64,000 bases of DNA, taken from NCBI RefSeq assembly GCF_031951985.1, contig NZ_JAVLVU010000001.1, positions 1,364,001-1,428,000 of the forward strand, given 5' to 3'. The notes beneath the pieces are model-generated. The model saw nothing but the letters and a program-made list of their open reading frames with translations. It made no database searches and was not told where the DNA came from. The translations under genes and the position numbers were made by a program. This DNA comes from Mucilaginibacter terrae (lineage in GTDB: Bacteria > Bacteroidota > Bacteroidia > Sphingobacteriales > Sphingobacteriaceae). Shown here piece after piece: positions 63,585-64,000 of this stretch (its first letter is position 1; each line of letters opens with the position of its first letter).

Positions 63585-64000
63585 ATGAAAAAAGTTTATA
63601 CAATTTCAGAAGCAGCAGATATTCTTGGTAAAAGTAAGGAAACACTTAGAAGATGGGATAAAAGCGGCAAACTATGCGCTGTAAGAGAACCCATGAGTAA
63701 TTATAGAGTTTACAAAAAGGAGCAACTAATGATTTTTGACGAATTTGAGCAATCGTACAAAAGAGAAGTAAAAGAAATACAACCAACTGATAATTACACA
63801 GTTCTTGAACTATTTGCTGGAGCAGGCGGCCTTGCAATCGGGCTTGAACAAGCAGGATTAAAATGTGTCGCCTTAAACGAACTTGACCATTGGGCTGCAG
63901 AAACACTAAGAGTTAACAGGCCTAATTGGAATGTTATTGAAGGAGATATAAGGAACCTGTCATTCTCTCATTTACGTAATAAAGTTGATGTTGTAACAGG
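63585..64000 (+). CDS. C5-cytosine DNA methyltransferase with N-terminal MerR-like HTH (partial)
   Basis: 138 codons to the window edge. Residues 1-50 form a MerR-like DNA-binding domain: Y-T-I-S-E-A-A-D-I-L-G-K-S, E-T-L-R-R-W-D-K-S-G-K-L and N-Y-R-V-Y. After a linker, the methyltransferase begins with V-L-E-L-F-A-G-A-G-G-L-A-I-G-L-E (motif I, SAM binding), then N-E-L-D-H-W-A and E-G-D-I-R (motifs II and III). The catalytic P-C motif lies beyond the window. It methylates cytosine in an unknown target. The N-terminal HTH suggests autoregulation. The divergent vsr gene shares its upstream region. Confidence 0.93.
   Translation, partial: MKKVYTISEAADILGKSKETLRRWDKSGKLCAVREPMSNYRVYKKEQLMIFDEFEQSYKREVKEIQPTDNYTVLELFAGAGGLAIGLEQAGLKCVALNELDHWAAETLRVNRPNWNVIEGDIRNLSFSHLRNKVDVVT

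Overview
The window looks like a Bacteroidetes chromosome, most probably family Sphingobacteriaceae (Mucilaginibacter or Pedobacter type). The evidence is tandem SusC/SusD outer-membrane pairs, a hybrid two-component regulator with an AraC output domain, DUF4296 and DUF4886 proteins, TAnnTTTG-type -7 boxes, few Shine-Dalgarno sites, and a Bacteroidetes-type tyrosine integrase beside a tRNA gene. Names rest on motifs read by eye; no database search was possible.

1-24340: a polysaccharide utilization locus (PUL). The minus strand carries SusC, SusD, a second SusC with a +1 frameshift, a second SusD, and the start of a GH3 beta-glucosidase cut by the window edge. Divergent from these is a plus-strand operon of secreted GH43-like, GH16 and GH105 enzymes ending at a strong terminator. 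Then come, on the minus strand, a 1359-residue hybrid sensor/regulator and four secreted proteins: an alginate-lyase-fold protein, a DUF4886 SGNH-like esterase candidate, a GH2 enzyme with the beta-glucuronidase N-x-K motif, and a DUF4832 protein with three C-terminal beta-trefoil-like repeats. Together they suggest degradation of a uronic-acid-decorated galactan or glucan. The target is inferred.

24341-27800: a mobile-DNA junction. A decayed ISL3/ISAon1-type transposase tail abuts a complete IS481-family element, followed by a tyrosine integrase next to tRNA-His(GTG). The PUL may have arrived as, or inside, an island integrated at tRNA-His.

27800-61200: core genome. Genes include rnhA, fbp, a YfcE-like phosphoesterase, a TrmN6-type tRNA methyltransferase, a YaeR-like VOC protein, purL, a trypsin-like lipoprotein, a very acidic protein, a TPR protein, glgB (with a long basic N-terminal extension) divergent from a GH31 alpha-glucosidase, mutS2 with a DUF4296 lipoprotein, a yggS/GNAT/DUF3298/aspartate kinase operon, a TPR sensor kinase, a 58-residue gene, a glutamine-synthetase-like/APH-kinase/HAD cluster, a 5'-nucleotidase split over two genes, a GliT-like oxidoreductase divergent from a Fur-family regulator, a CPA1 antiporter, a class III nucleotidyl cyclase, and a divergent protein with diadenylate-cyclase-like motifs. 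Hairpin repeats sit in several intergenic gaps.

61200-64000: an accessory edge. Intergenic repeats are interrupted by an intact IS3-family element (terminal inverted repeats, 3-bp target duplication, A-AAA-AAG frameshift site). Beyond it a Vsr-like nuclease gene diverges from a C5-cytosine DNA methyltransferase with an N-terminal MerR-like helix-turn-helix; a perfect 9-bp inverted repeat precedes the methyltransferase start. This is probably the edge of a restriction-modification island that continues past the window.

The best candidates for undescribed biology are the GS-like/kinase/HAD cluster, the cyclase/DAC-like pair, the self-regulating methyltransferase with a cysteine-less Vsr, and the leader ORF before the first susC.
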